This document shows, in pieces, positions 1-7,509 of a stretch of 37,809 nucleotides of DNA. The notes below the pieces were generated by a model. It worked only from the letters and a program-made list of their open reading frames with translations. It searched no databases and was not told the origin of the DNA. Numbering within the stretch: the stretch's first letter is position 1; each line of letters starts with the position of its first letter. The stretch is from positions 1-37,809 of the forward strand of contig NZ_JAPCKK010000019.1 of NCBI RefSeq assembly GCF_030705605.1, in the 5' to 3' direction. A program made the translations under genes and the position numbers. This DNA comes from Paenibacillus zeirhizosphaerae (GTDB lineage Bacteria; Bacillota; Bacilli; Paenibacillales; Paenibacillaceae).

Positions 1-94
1 TATGGATCTTACGAAGCAAATGATTTTGGGGGACGAGTTCTTCTAAACAAACGAATTCGTAGCTATTTTGCACATTCGAATTGGAGCGAAGCAT
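1..94 (-). CDS. IS1182-type transposase, N-terminal fragment (cut by window edge)
   Basis: On the minus strand an ATG at 94-92 opens a frame that stays open to the left edge, giving 31 residues. It begins MLRSNSNVQNSYEF and continues with EELVPQNHLLRKI. The pattern of a short polar start, then (E/D)xLVPxxHLLRKI, is what I recall for the beginning of IS1182-family DDE transposases, where it precedes an IDFSFI segment lying outside this window. A purine-rich AAGGCGGTGG stretch precedes the start, and AT-rich TATAAT-like sequence lies at about 122-128. Only the N-terminus is visible, so integrity, terminal inverted repeats and target duplication cannot be judged. The family call rests on this one motif and on memory of the family. 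Confidence 0.72.
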   Translation of the reverse strand, partial: MLRSNSNVQNSYEFVCLEELVPQNHLLRKIH

Positions 95-160
95 GCAACC
101 ACCGCCTTGTTAGGATACTATATTATATCATATTAACGCGGTGAATAGATGAATAATGAA

Positions 161-197
161 AACAAAAAATAGCCTGTTGAGGGTTTCTCAACAGGCT
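161..197 (-). terminator. Intrinsic terminator, minus strand
   Basis: A perfect 11-bp stem (171-181 with 187-197, 5-base loop) is followed in the minus-strand direction by a T-rich run at 170-161. It sits between the decayed island at 200-840 and the transposase start at 94. It would end transcription coming out of the island and shield the transposase from read-through, as many insertion sequences do near their ends. Confidence 0.8.
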
Positions 198-199
198 GA

Positions 200-840
200 A
201 GGAGCTACCAGGCGGTAGCTCCTATTTCATTGAGCAGAGCTCGTAAGCTGGCAGGCAAACCAATACTACCTAGCGGCTGCGCATGGGCTTTCAGAATGCA
301 TTCAGGCGAGAGAGTCAATGGGCAACTGAAGCAGCTCAGCCGGCAACCTGGAGCCAGTGTCCGGAGAGCCGTACATACACCTCCTGGAACCGCCGGTTGA
401 AGCGTTGAATGTACCTTGTCCGTCCCCGGCCGATCAATGCAACTTGGCATCCGCAGAACCGGCAGCCTAATATTGAGGATACTGCAGAGTCGGCTTGTAC
501 ATCCCGATAAGAGGCCAGCAGCATGTGCATTGGGATCTGCAAATGCAGCATTGAAAGCAGATGGGTCACCGACAGACTGGCAAAACAGAATCCGAAAGTA
601 CAGGCAGGTACGACGTCGGCCGCGCTTGCAGTCCGGATCCGCGCGACGCACGAAGAGCAGCTGCAGCTCAGCCGGCAGCTTGGCGACCTTGTGGAAGCTA
701 CCCGCACAACGCCGGCATGCAACCCGCCGCGCAGTCTGTAGTATGATACGGATCCGTGTGGGGCTCGCTGGTAGCTCCGCCGAGTTGCCGGCAGCTCACG
801 TAGCGTCGCACCCTCCGTACGAACCGCCTCGGCCATCCAG
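200..840 (-). pseudogene. GC-rich decayed island with zinc-ribbon-like fragments in shifted frames
   Basis: No intact gene is recognisable here, but minus-strand frames carry scattered pieces that look like a short zinc-ribbon protein broken by frameshifts. One frame reads CRRCAGSFHK...LPAELQLL at about 661-729. Another reads CRFCGCQVALIGRGRTRYIQ at about 405-466, followed by RRFQEVYVR. After a frame change, LPAELLQLP appears near 325-345. The exact 15-mer GCAGCTCAGCCGGCA occurs at 331-345 and 663-677, so two diverged copies about 330 bp apart are likely. I was reminded of DUF6431-like zinc-ribbon proteins of Bacillales, but this is only a resemblance. The alternative is a long structured RNA: the island is GC-rich between AT-rich flanks and ends at an intrinsic terminator on the minus strand. 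The open frames in both directions look like by-products of high GC. Confidence 0.35.
201..222. repeat. Perfect 9-bp inverted repeat hairpin
   Basis: GGAGCTACC (201-209) and GGTAGCTCC (214-222) form a perfect 9-bp stem with a 4-base loop, directly next to the terminator stem at 171-197. The arm word GGTAGCTCC recurs at 770-778. It could be part of an element end or a second hairpin of the same transcript; no T-run follows it. Confidence 0.6.
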
Positions 841-1390
841 TGGTCTGGCTGTAGCTTTCACAGCAGCGCACAAGTTACCCTGTAATCCCGTGGCTGTAAC
901 GTCTCCGGATGATAGCATCGGCTTGCTCTGGACTGGCGACCGAACCTTTGTAGCTGCACACAACGATCGTCCGGCATGATCAGCGTACCTGTGAGCAATG
1001 CAGCTGAGGCAGCAGACGAGCAGAGGAATGCCGGCGCGGTAATATGATAAACCGGAGTCCTCGGAGCACGGATATCATGAAAGTCTGGTGTGCGCCCCTG
1101 TCCTCAGGTGTACTGCGACAGGTTACTTGTAAAAGATATAACGATTATTAGAGAAATTTATCCATATACTCGGCTTCTATCTAATCTATAATGTCTGAAG
1201 AGTAACTGCTATACGTATCAACAATGCTCAGTGGAACTTATCATAACAGCCAGGCCGGGAAACCCCGGGGGGGATATTTTTTTATTGATTTTCGAAGATT
1301 AGCTGTATTTATCAGCTAAAAGCAAGCCATTCGCCACTTACCAGCAATCCGGTGGCCAGGATCGATCCCTCATTAATCTGCGAGAAAGTA
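841..1390. other. Non-coding stretch, nothing recognised
   Basis: The GC-rich character of the island fades at about 1130 and turns AT-rich. There is a weak CCGGG/CCCGG hairpin at 1255-1268 followed by G and T runs, and a 7-bp TTAGCTG/CAGCTAA hairpin at about 1300-1320. I see no open frame with a ribosome binding site and no RNA gene. It looks like eroded sequence. Confidence 0.5.
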
Positions 1391-1404
1391 ATTAATTCAT
1401 CACA

Positions 1405-1431
1405 CAAAAAAGAGACCTCAAACCTTTGAGG
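1405..1431 (-). terminator. Intrinsic terminator of the 49-residue gene
   Basis: A 7-bp complementary pair (CCTCAAA at 1416-1422, TTTGAGG at 1425-1431, so in practice 6 bp with a 4-base loop) is followed on the minus strand by TCTCTTTTTTG. It begins 6 bases past the stop codon at 1437, which supports the small gene being real and transcribed alone. Confidence 0.65.
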
Positions 1432-1436
1432 GCGCC

Positions 1437-1586
1437 TTATTTTTGGCTCATTTTTTCTTTTAACACGTCCTGAAAGCTGATTTTTTTCTCGTGGCTGTCT
1501 TCTTTCTTGCTGGCTGGTGTCTGGTTCGTTCTTGGGTATTGGGGGTTAAACGGCATGAGTGTATGTATCGTCACATTATAATTCAT
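1437..1586 (-). CDS. Small 49-residue hypothetical protein
   Basis: A 50-codon frame starts with ATG at 1586-1584 and ends with TAA at 1439-1437. It is preceded by a strong AGAGGAGG ribosome binding site 7-9 bases upstream and followed at once by an intrinsic terminator. The product starts MNYNVTIHTLMPFNP, has a polar Lys/Glu/Ser/His-rich middle, and ends with ISFQDVLKEKMSQK, a probable amphipathic helix. I do not recognise a family. The (S)FQDVLKEK(M/L) ending recalls short segments in some small flagellar-operon proteins of Bacillales, but nothing else supports that. It has no signal peptide or membrane segment, so it is presumably cytosolic. It stands alone between mobile-element debris and aconitase, and a strong dyad lies upstream at 1637-1665. 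That the site is a real gene rests on signal quality, not on homology. Confidence 0.68.
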   Translation of the reverse strand: MNYNVTIHTLMPFNPQYPRTNQTPASKKEDSHEKKISFQDVLKEKMSQK

Positions 1587-1636
1587 TTAGATTCCTCCTC
1601 TACTTACTTAGACGTTCAATATTACCCTGAGGTTTC

Positions 1637-1665
1637 CTGTTTTAAACAAGACTTGTTAAAAACAG
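1637..1665. promoter_or_regulatory. 29-base near-perfect dyad, candidate operator
   Basis: The two 14-base arms are centred on 1651, with CTGTTTT...AACAAG facing CTTGTT...AAAACAG. Only one of the 14 pairs fails (1644/1658). It lies 51-79 bases upstream of the start of the 49-residue gene. A minus-strand TAATAT at 1624-1619 would place a -35 region inside the dyad, so a repressor bound here could block that promoter. The loop would be one base, so a DNA-binding site is likelier than an RNA hairpin. Confidence 0.5.
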
Positions 1666-1811
1666 TAAGAAGGTCTTGTGTTTCGAGAGGACCGTAGTAA
1701 AAACGGCTCAATATATGAAAAAACGCTCACGTACAAACAGGGCCTGTAGGCCCCGTATCATGGACCGGCTGCATGGGAACTATGTATCAGGAATATGACC
1801 TTCAGACACAC

Positions 1812-1852
1812 GAAAAAAAGCCCTTCAGGACGATGAGCGTCCTGAAGGGCTT
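1812..1852 (-). terminator. Intrinsic terminator of acnA
   Basis: A perfect 15-bp stem (1818-1832 with 1838-1852, 5-base loop) is followed on the minus strand by a run of seven T. It lies 20 bases beyond the aconitase stop codon. Confidence 0.92.
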
Positions 1853-1872
1853 GGGTGCAAAATATACATCAT

Positions 1873-4590
1873 TTACTGTCCATTTTGGATCATTTGGCGC
1901 AGTACGGTTTGCAGAATGCCTCCATTGTGGTAATAATCGATATCCACCATGCTGTCGAGACGGGCTGTCACCGGGAACTCGAATTTCGTGCCGTCTTCGC
2001 GCTTGGCGACGACGGTGAGAGTTTGGCCCGGTTTCACGTTATTGTCGAGACCCACAATATCGAAGGTCTCGTGGCCGTTCAGCCCGAGGTTGGACCAGCC
2101 GTTGCCTTCCTGGAACTGCAGTGGCAGCACGCCCATGCCGACCAGGTTGCTGCGGTGAATCCGTTCAAAGCTTTCCGCGATGACAGCCTTCACGCCAAGC
2201 AGGAATGTGCCTTTGGCTGCCCAGTCGCGGGAGCTGCCTGTACCGTATTCCTTACCGGCAAGGACCACCAGGTTCTGCCCTGCTTCCTGATACTTCATGG
2301 AAGCATCATAGATGGACATCACTTCTTCTGTAGCCAAATATTTGGTGACGCCACCTTCGGTGCCAGGCGCAACATGGTTGCGGATACGGATATTCGCGAA
2401 TGTGCCACGCATCATGACCTCGTGGTTGCCGCGGCGGGAACCGTAGGAGTTGAAGTCCTTGCGTTCCACCCCATGCTCGTTCAGGTACTTGCCTGCAGGG
2501 CTGTTCACCGCGATATTGCCCGCTGGGGAAATATGGTCGGTCGTTACGGAATCGCCCAGCAGTGCGAGTACACGTGCGTTGCGGATTTCCTGAATGTCCT
2601 TCACGCCGTCCTGCAGCCCTTCGAAGAACGGAGGGTTCTGGATGTAAGTGGAGTTCGCATCCCACTCGTACAGCTCGCCTTCCGGAACATCAATGGCATT
2701 CCATTTCTCGTTGGCTGTAAATACATTTTCATACTTCTGGCGGAACATATCCGGGCTGAGAGACAGGCTGATCGCCTCCTTGATTTCCTCGGAGGTTGGC
2801 CAGATGTCTTTCAGGTAGACCGGCTCGTTCTGCTGGTCATAACCGATCGGCTCGTTCTGCAGGTCAATGTTGACCGTGCCTGCCAGCGCGTAAGCGACAA
2901 CCAACGGAGGAGAAGCCAGATAGTTGGCTTTAACCTGTGCGTGCACACGTCCTTCAAAGTTCCGGTTGCCGGACAGAACGGCCGCAACCGTCATATCGTT
3001 ATCCGCAATCGCCTGGCTGACTTCATCGGGCAGCGGACCGGAGTTGCCGATACAGGTCGCGCAGCCGTAGCCTGCAACGTGGAAGCCGAGCGCTTCAAGC
3101 GGCTCAATCAGACCCGCCTTCTGCAGATACTCGGTGACGACAAGCGATCCCGGAGTCAAGCTGCTCTTCACATAACCCGGCTTCACGAGGCCGCGCTCTA
3201 CGGCTTTCTTGGCAAGCAGGCCTGCACCCAGCATAACGCTCGGGTTGGAGGTGTTGGTGCAGCTTGTGATCGCCGCAATAACAACCGCGCCTGCTCCCAG
3301 TTCGCTTGTGGAGCCGTCTTTGTGCGTAACCGCCACTTTTTGCGCGATTTTCTCATCGCTCAGGCCGTAGCCGCCTTTGTCAACAGGTGTGCGAATGATG
3401 CCGTTGAAGTTTTCTTTCATATGGGTAAGCTCAATCCGGTCCTGCGGGCGCTTAGGTCCTGCAAGGCTCGGTACGACGGAGGCAAGATCCAGCTCGATCG
3501 TATCGCTGAACACCGGATCAGGAGTGTCCGCTGTGCGGAACATGCCTTGAGCTTTGTAATATTCTTCGACAAGCGCAACCTGCTCATCGCTGCGGCCTGT
3601 GCTGCGCAGATAAGCCAGCGTCTCGGCATCCACAGGGAAGAAGCCGACCGTTGCGCCGTATTCCGGAGCCATGTTGGCGACAGTCGCACGGTCAGCAAGG
3701 CTAATGTTCGCCAGACCCGGCCCGTAAAATTCCACAAATTTGCCTACGACACCCTTCTTGCGAAGCATTTCCGTAACGGTAAGAGCAAGGTCTGTTGCGG
3801 TTGAGCCTTCAGCCAGACTGCCTGTCAGCTTGAAGCCAATGACGTCAGGTGTTACGAAGTAAAGGGGCTGTCCAAGCATGCCGGCTTCCGCCTCGATACC
3901 GCCGACACCCCAGCCTACAACGCCAAGACCGTTGATCATGGTGGTGTGGGAGTCCGTTCCGACAAGGGAATCCGGGAATACAACCGTCTCGCCGTCCACG
4001 GTTTTGGTAGCTGCCACGGAAGCCAGATACTCCAGGTTCACCTGATGCACAATGCCTGTGGAAGGAGGAACGGCGCGGAAATTATCGAATGCCGTCTGTG
4101 CCCAGCGCAGGAAACGGTAGCGTTCCTCGTTGCGCTCGAACTCGACGTTGATGTTGTAATCCAACGCATCCTTGGAGCCGAACGCATCAACCATAACGGA
4201 GTGGTCGATAACCAGATCAACCGGCACAAGCGGGTTGATCTGGTTCGGATTGCCGCCGGCTTTCTTAACGGTATCCCGCATGGCTGCCAAATCGACAACT
4301 ACCGGTACTCCGGTGAAATCCTGCAGCACGATACGTGCGGGGATGAAAGGGATTTCTTTATTGGCATCACGTTCTTCCGCCCACTTTGTCAGTTGTTTGA
4401 CATGCTCTTCCGTAATAGCGTGGCCGTCAAACTGGCGCAGCGCCGCTTCCAGCAATACCTTAATAGAGAAAGGAAGCTTGGTAACCCCCGATTCCCCTTG
4501 TTCTTCCAGAACCTTCAGGCTGTAGTAACGATAGGATTTGCCGTTAACCTCCAGGCTGCGGGCGATTGAAAACTGGTCTTTTTCTGACAT
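1873..4590 (-). CDS. acnA: Aconitate hydratase A (aconitase)
   Basis: This 905-residue enzyme interconverts citrate and isocitrate through cis-aconitate in the TCA cycle, using a [4Fe-4S] cluster in the cytosol. The length fits the bacterial AcnA/IRP1 family (about 900). The cluster ligands are visible: C444 in [10 protein letters not shown], and C510 and C513 in [13 protein letters not shown]. The N-terminus carries the family pattern with [14 protein letters not shown], and the C-terminal swivel domain contains [16 protein letters not shown] sequence (here [13 protein letters not shown]). The start is set at 4590 because AAGGAGG lies 9 bases upstream; the frame extends 10 codons further, but that start would lack a site. 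It appears to be a single-gene transcript with its own promoter at 4660-4688 and terminator at 1812-1852. In Bacillus the orthologue (citB) is controlled by CcpC, CcpA and CodY; the inverted repeat beside the -35 here could serve such control. Homologues can act as RNA-binding proteins when the cluster is lost, but nothing in the sequence tests this. Confidence 0.97.
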   Translation of the reverse strand: MSEKDQFSIARSLEVNGKSYRYYSLKVLEEQGESGVTKLPFSIKVLLEAALRQFDGHAITEEHVKQLTKWAEERDANKEIPFIPARIVLQDFTGVPVVVDLAAMRDTVKKAGGNPNQINPLVPVDLVIDHSVMVDAFGSKDALDYNINVEFERNEERYRFLRWAQTAFDNFRAVPPSTGIVHQVNLEYLASVAATKTVDGETVVFPDSLVGTDSHTTMINGLGVVGWGVGGIEAEAGMLGQPLYFVTPDVIGFKLTGSLAEGSTATDLALTVTEMLRKKGVVGKFVEFYGPGLANISLADRATVANMAPEYGATVGFFPVDAETLAYLRSTGRSDEQVALVEEYYKAQGMFRTADTPDPVFSDTIELDLASVVPSLAGPKRPQDRIELTHMKENFNGIIRTPVDKGGYGLSDEKIAQKVAVTHKDGSTSELGAGAVVIAAITSCTNTSNPSVMLGAGLLAKKAVERGLVKPGYVKSSLTPGSLVVTEYLQKAGLIEPLEALGFHVAGYGCATCIGNSGPLPDEVSQAIADNDMTVAAVLSGNRNFEGRVHAQVKANYLASPPLVVAYALAGTVNIDLQNEPIGYDQQNEPVYLKDIWPTSEEIKEAISLSLSPDMFRQKYENVFTANEKWNAIDVPEGELYEWDANSTYIQNPPFFEGLQDGVKDIQEIRNARVLALLGDSVTTDHISPAGNIAVNSPAGKYLNEHGVERKDFNSYGSRRGNHEVMMRGTFANIRIRNHVAPGTEGGVTKYLATEEVMSIYDASMKYQEAGQNLVVLAGKEYGTGSSRDWAAKGTFLLGVKAVIAESFERIHRSNLVGMGVLPLQFQEGNGWSNLGLNGHETFDIVGLDNNVKPGQTLTVVAKREDGTKFEFPVTARLDSMVDIDYYHNGGILQTVLRQMIQNGQ

Positions 4591-4659
4591 TAAAGTACCT
4601 CCTTGGCAGAGTCGTTTCACTTGATGAAACCCTATTTCAAAATCAGAGCTTTTGTAATA

Positions 4660-4698
4660 AGTATACCGTTTTCATTCTTATTCGTAAAGGGCTTTACA
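4660..4698 (-). promoter_or_regulatory. acnA promoter with overlapping inverted repeat
   Basis: On the minus strand -35 TTTACG (4688-4683), a 17-base spacer and -10 TATACT (4665-4660) form a good sigma-A promoter. The -35 is one arm of an inverted repeat, CGTAAAG-GG-CTTTACA (4683-4698 on the plus strand). The repeat resembles a catabolite-type operator but lacks the central CG of a cre site, so the binding protein is open. Confidence 0.65.
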
Positions 4699-4835
4699 AG
4701 GATTAAAGCGCTGATTTTTGAACGGTCTATTCCAGAAGAAATGCCGTTTCATAGGATCGCTTCTGCACTCATACAGATAATACTAGGAATATGTCCCGTG
4801 GGTAGGGCGGGCAGGGTAGAAAAGGGGGGAGAAGC

Positions 4836-5837
4836 ATGCTGAACCCGGATTGGAAGCAGGCATTATTCACATATGTAAATCAGTTCAACAGATGCGAGGT
4901 CGAATACAGTCCGCTTAAGGAGGAGAATGTGATTACAGACTTGCGTTTTCTGATGAAAAGGGGAGAACGCATGGTCAGAATGAAGGAATGGCACAGAGAA
5001 CGGGGAAGTACTCCGCTTCGCGCCGAGACGCGGGTTAAGCCGGAGCGTGTGATCCGGGAGACGGAAACGGAAGTGGTTGCCGATGTTCTTCTTCATGTCC
5101 GGCTTTTCTATGATAAGGCCGGCATGACCCACCAGGAAGAACGGGTGGAGCAAGAGCGTTTGACGTTCGAGCCGGAAGGCGAGCAATGGAAGGTAAGACA
5201 GGTGGAGAGAAAGGTCGGTGAGCAACGGCTGTCCGGCGCTGAAGCGCCTTTTGAACATGCTTCGTATTTGCAGGCTGAGAATATGCCACTGCTTAATCAG
5301 AGCGTGCTTGGCTTTGGCACAGGTGGAAGATCGAACAGGTACCGTCGCGAGGAGGCCGCTGCCTACGCGGAACGATGGTGGAACAGGGCCAATCCTGAAT
5401 TTGAGAACTTTGAGGTGGATTGTACTAACTTTATCTCCCAGTGTCTCTTTGCAGGGGGAGCGCCTATCCACTATACTGGTAGAAGAGAATCGGGCTGGTG
5501 GTATAAAGGAATGGCGGGCGAACGTGAATTATGGAGCTATAGCTGGGCCGTAGCGAACAGTCTGGGTCTGTATCTGAGCTCCAGCACCTGGGGACTTAGC
5601 GCCTATGAAGTAGCAAGGCCCGATCAACTGACGCTTGGGGATGTCATTCTGTACGATTGGGATGGAAACGGCAGATTTCAGCACAGCACCATCGTGACGG
5701 CTTTTGATGCAGGGGGCATGCCGCTTGTTAACGCCCATACGGTAAGTGCGCGCCACCGCTACTGGGATTACCGTGATTCCTATGCATGGACGGAGAAGAC
5801 GGTCTATCGCTTCTATCATATAGCGGACCAGTTTTGA
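4836..5837 (+). CDS. Amidase-domain protein (Amidase_6 type)
   Basis: This is a 333-residue protein. Its C-terminal half (about 170-330) has the putative amidase domain found in many spore-formers. It has YAERWWNRANPEFENFEVDCTNF with a likely catalytic cysteine at C196, and GDVILYDWDGNGRFQHSTIV with H283 as the likely partner. This is a papain/NlpC-like cysteine hydrolase layout expected to cut peptide or amide bonds, perhaps in cell wall. The N-terminal 150 residues are charged and poorly recognisable. There is no evident signal peptide or membrane segment, so location is unclear. The ATG is preceded by GGGGGGAGA. It lies 55 bases upstream of ddl on the same strand, which may hint at a wall-related setting, but shared transcription is not shown. 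Substrate is unknown. Confidence 0.85.
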   Translation: MLNPDWKQALFTYVNQFNRCEVEYSPLKEENVITDLRFLMKRGERMVRMKEWHRERGSTPLRAETRVKPERVIRETETEVVADVLLHVRLFYDKAGMTHQEERVEQERLTFEPEGEQWKVRQVERKVGEQRLSGAEAPFEHASYLQAENMPLLNQSVLGFGTGGRSNRYRREEAAAYAERWWNRANPEFENFEVDCTNFISQCLFAGGAPIHYTGRRESGWWYKGMAGERELWSYSWAVANSLGLYLSSSTWGLSAYEVARPDQLTLGDVILYDWDGNGRFQHSTIVTAFDAGGMPLVNAHTVSARHRYWDYRDSYAWTEKTVYRFYHIADQF

Positions 5838-5892
5838 CCGGCTGGCGCCGTCATCAGCCTGTTCAACTTGAAGAAGGAAAGCGGAGGTACAT

Positions 5893-6984
5893 ATGGTTGA
5901 GAAGAATTTGACCGTGGGCTTGGTGTACGGGGGAAAATCGGGCGAACATGAGGTCTCGCTGCAGACCGCATTTGCCGTTATGAATGCATTTGATTTCAGG
6001 AAGTATAATATTATTCCTTTCTATATTACGAAACAGGGCGAATGGAGAAAGGGAGAGGTGCTGGGCGCGCCGTTTGATGCAGCAGAGGAGCTTAGGCTGG
6101 AGAGTGCGTCCGGTGGCACGAAAGCAGCTATGGACTCCCTGTTCGCCAGACTTTACGGTGAGTCGGCGGGTCCAGACATCATGTTCCCGCTCCTGCACGG
6201 CACGTTCGGTGAAGACGGAACGATTCAGGGACTGTTCGAAATGGCCGATATGCCTTATGTGGGAGCGGGCGTGCTCGCTTCCGCGGCGGGTATGGATAAA
6301 GGAGTCATGAAAAAGCTGTTCGCCCAGGCGGGACTTCCGCAGGTGGAATACTGCTATTTCCATCATGCCCAGTGGGAGAGCGGCCGCCAAGGCCTGGTGC
6401 AGGAAATGGAAGATAAGCTGGGTTACCCTTGCTTTGTGAAGCCGGCGAATCTTGGCTCCAGCGTTGGCATTTCCAAAGCGCGAAACCGGGAGGAACTGGA
6501 GCAGGCTGTAGAGTATGCGTTCCGCTATGACATAAAGGTCATCGTCGAGGAGTTTGTCGATGCGCGCGAGATAGAGGTCAGCGTGCTCGGCAATGAAGAG
6601 CCGGTTGCATCAGTGCCGGGCGAAATCGTTTCTTCGGCAGAATACTACGACTATGCAGCCAAATACACGGACGGCCAATCCGAAATGCGGATTCCCGCAC
6701 CGATTGACGAGGAGATGGCGGATCAGATTCGCGAAGCGGCACTGCAGGCTTTCCGTGCGATTGAAGGCTGCGGAATTACCCGTGCCGACTTTTTTCTGCG
6801 CAAATCCGACGGCAAGTTCCTGATCAATGAGGTCAATACAATGCCGGGCTTTACCCCGTACAGTATGTACCCGTTGCTGTGGCGTGAGACAGGACTATCC
6901 TATGCAGAGCTTCTGGACCGTATGATAAGCCTGGGGCTGGAACGCTATGAGCGCAGATCCAGGCTGAATTACGAGAATAGTTAG
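5893..6984 (+). CDS. ddl: D-alanine--D-alanine ligase
   Basis: This 363-residue ATP-grasp enzyme joins two D-alanines for peptidoglycan precursor synthesis in the cytosol. The N-terminal VGLVYGGKSGEHEVSL, the PLLHGTFGEDGTIQGL segment, KPANLGSSVGISKA, the omega-loop YYDYAAKY and the metal-binding FLINEVNTMPGFT are all typical. The tyrosine in AAKY is the residue usually found in ligases making D-Ala-D-Ala rather than D-Ala-D-lactate, so vancomycin-resistance-type specificity is not expected. GGAGG lies 6 bases before ATG. A terminator-like hairpin follows at 7005-7027. Confidence 0.96.
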   Translation: MVEKNLTVGLVYGGKSGEHEVSLQTAFAVMNAFDFRKYNIIPFYITKQGEWRKGEVLGAPFDAAEELRLESASGGTKAAMDSLFARLYGESAGPDIMFPLLHGTFGEDGTIQGLFEMADMPYVGAGVLASAAGMDKGVMKKLFAQAGLPQVEYCYFHHAQWESGRQGLVQEMEDKLGYPCFVKPANLGSSVGISKARNREELEQAVEYAFRYDIKVIVEEFVDAREIEVSVLGNEEPVASVPGEIVSSAEYYDYAAKYTDGQSEMRIPAPIDEEMADQIREAALQAFRAIEGCGITRADFFLRKSDGKFLINEVNTMPGFTPYSMYPLLWRETGLSYAELLDRMISLGLERYERRSRLNYENS

Positions 6985-7004
6985 GTTTCCGCAGGAGATC
7001 CATG

Positions 7005-7027
7005 AAGGGAGTGCAGGCTCCCTTTTT
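7005..7027 (+). terminator. Intrinsic terminator after ddl
   Basis: A 7-bp stem (7005-7011 with 7018-7024, 6-base loop) runs into five T, 20 bases after the ddl stop codon. Confidence 0.75.
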
Positions 7028-7065
7028 CCGCTTCCTGAATTATTTTTTTGAAAAGAGGTGCCGAG

Positions 7066-7389
7066 ATGGGGTTCCAGACTGAGTTTAACTCTGTATGCAA
7101 ATTTAAAAGCGAGCAAGAGCTGTACGAGCTGCTGGAATATGGTCGCGGCAAAATGGTGAAAAGCGGTTTGCGCGTGTTTCCGACCGGTCAGAAGGTAATT
7201 GCATACAGTCCGGATAATACTGCGGTGGCTATTGTCAAAATTATGGGCTGTATTGCGGAGATCAATTTTCAGGATGAGGAAGTCACGGAGGTCGAGATGG
7301 TGCTCGTCCGCAGGCTGAACGAAGAAGAGGCGCGGGTGCAGACGGCGCTTGCTTATGAGATGTTTTTCGGGGAACAGGCATCCTCTTGA
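7066..7389 (+). CDS. Small conserved-looking protein, function unknown
   Basis: This is a 107-residue protein starting MGFQTEFNSVCKF and containing KSGLRVFPTGQKVIAY...AVAIVKI. The start is set at the second in-frame Met because AGAGGTG lies about 8 bases upstream; the longer frame opens at 7048. The pattern of an EFN N-terminus, then a (K)xGxRxxP turn and a beta-rich remainder, resembles small DUF2584-like proteins of Bacillales. The match is by eye and uncertain. It has no signal peptide or membrane segment. It follows the ddl terminator and lies 120 bases ahead of the inositol-phosphatase-family gene on the same strand. No role can be proposed. Confidence 0.75.
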   Translation: MGFQTEFNSVCKFKSEQELYELLEYGRGKMVKSGLRVFPTGQKVIAYSPDNTAVAIVKIMGCIAEINFQDEEVTEVEMVLVRRLNEEEARVQTALAYEMFFGEQASS

Positions 7390-7509
7390 CGGATTGAATC
7401 GCTGTACGGCATCATTACCGGATTCGAATTTAGGCGAAACTTTGCATCGGGCACGGCGTATCCTGTTAAAGTCAGCTTATTTGCTCGATAGATTGCTATA
7501 GAAAGTAGA

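Noticed and set aside
1..142. Plus-strand open frame from the left edge to a TGA at 142
   Set aside because: No family pattern is visible, whereas the opposite strand shows a clear transposase start over the same bases.
416..979. Plus-strand open frame of 187 codons in the GC-rich island
   Set aside because: Arg/Ser/Pro/Ala-rich composition typical of chance frames in GC-rich DNA, no ribosome site, and the terminator signals point to minus-strand transcription.
1255..1290. CCGGG/CCCGG hairpin followed by G and T runs as a terminator
   Set aside because: The stem is 5 bp, the T-run starts about 10 bases after it, and there is no gene upstream on the plus strand that needs it.
1491..1697. Plus-strand open frame of 68 codons
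   Set aside because: It overlaps the better-supported 49-residue minus-strand gene and lacks a ribosome binding site.
1855..3804. Long plus-strand open frame of about 650 codons
   Set aside because: It is antisense to aconitase and mirrors its codon pattern; the product has no recognisable domain and no ribosome site.
4683..4698. cre site at the acnA promoter
   Set aside because: The repeat has GC/GG at its centre instead of the invariant CG of a CcpA site, so only an unspecified operator is proposed.
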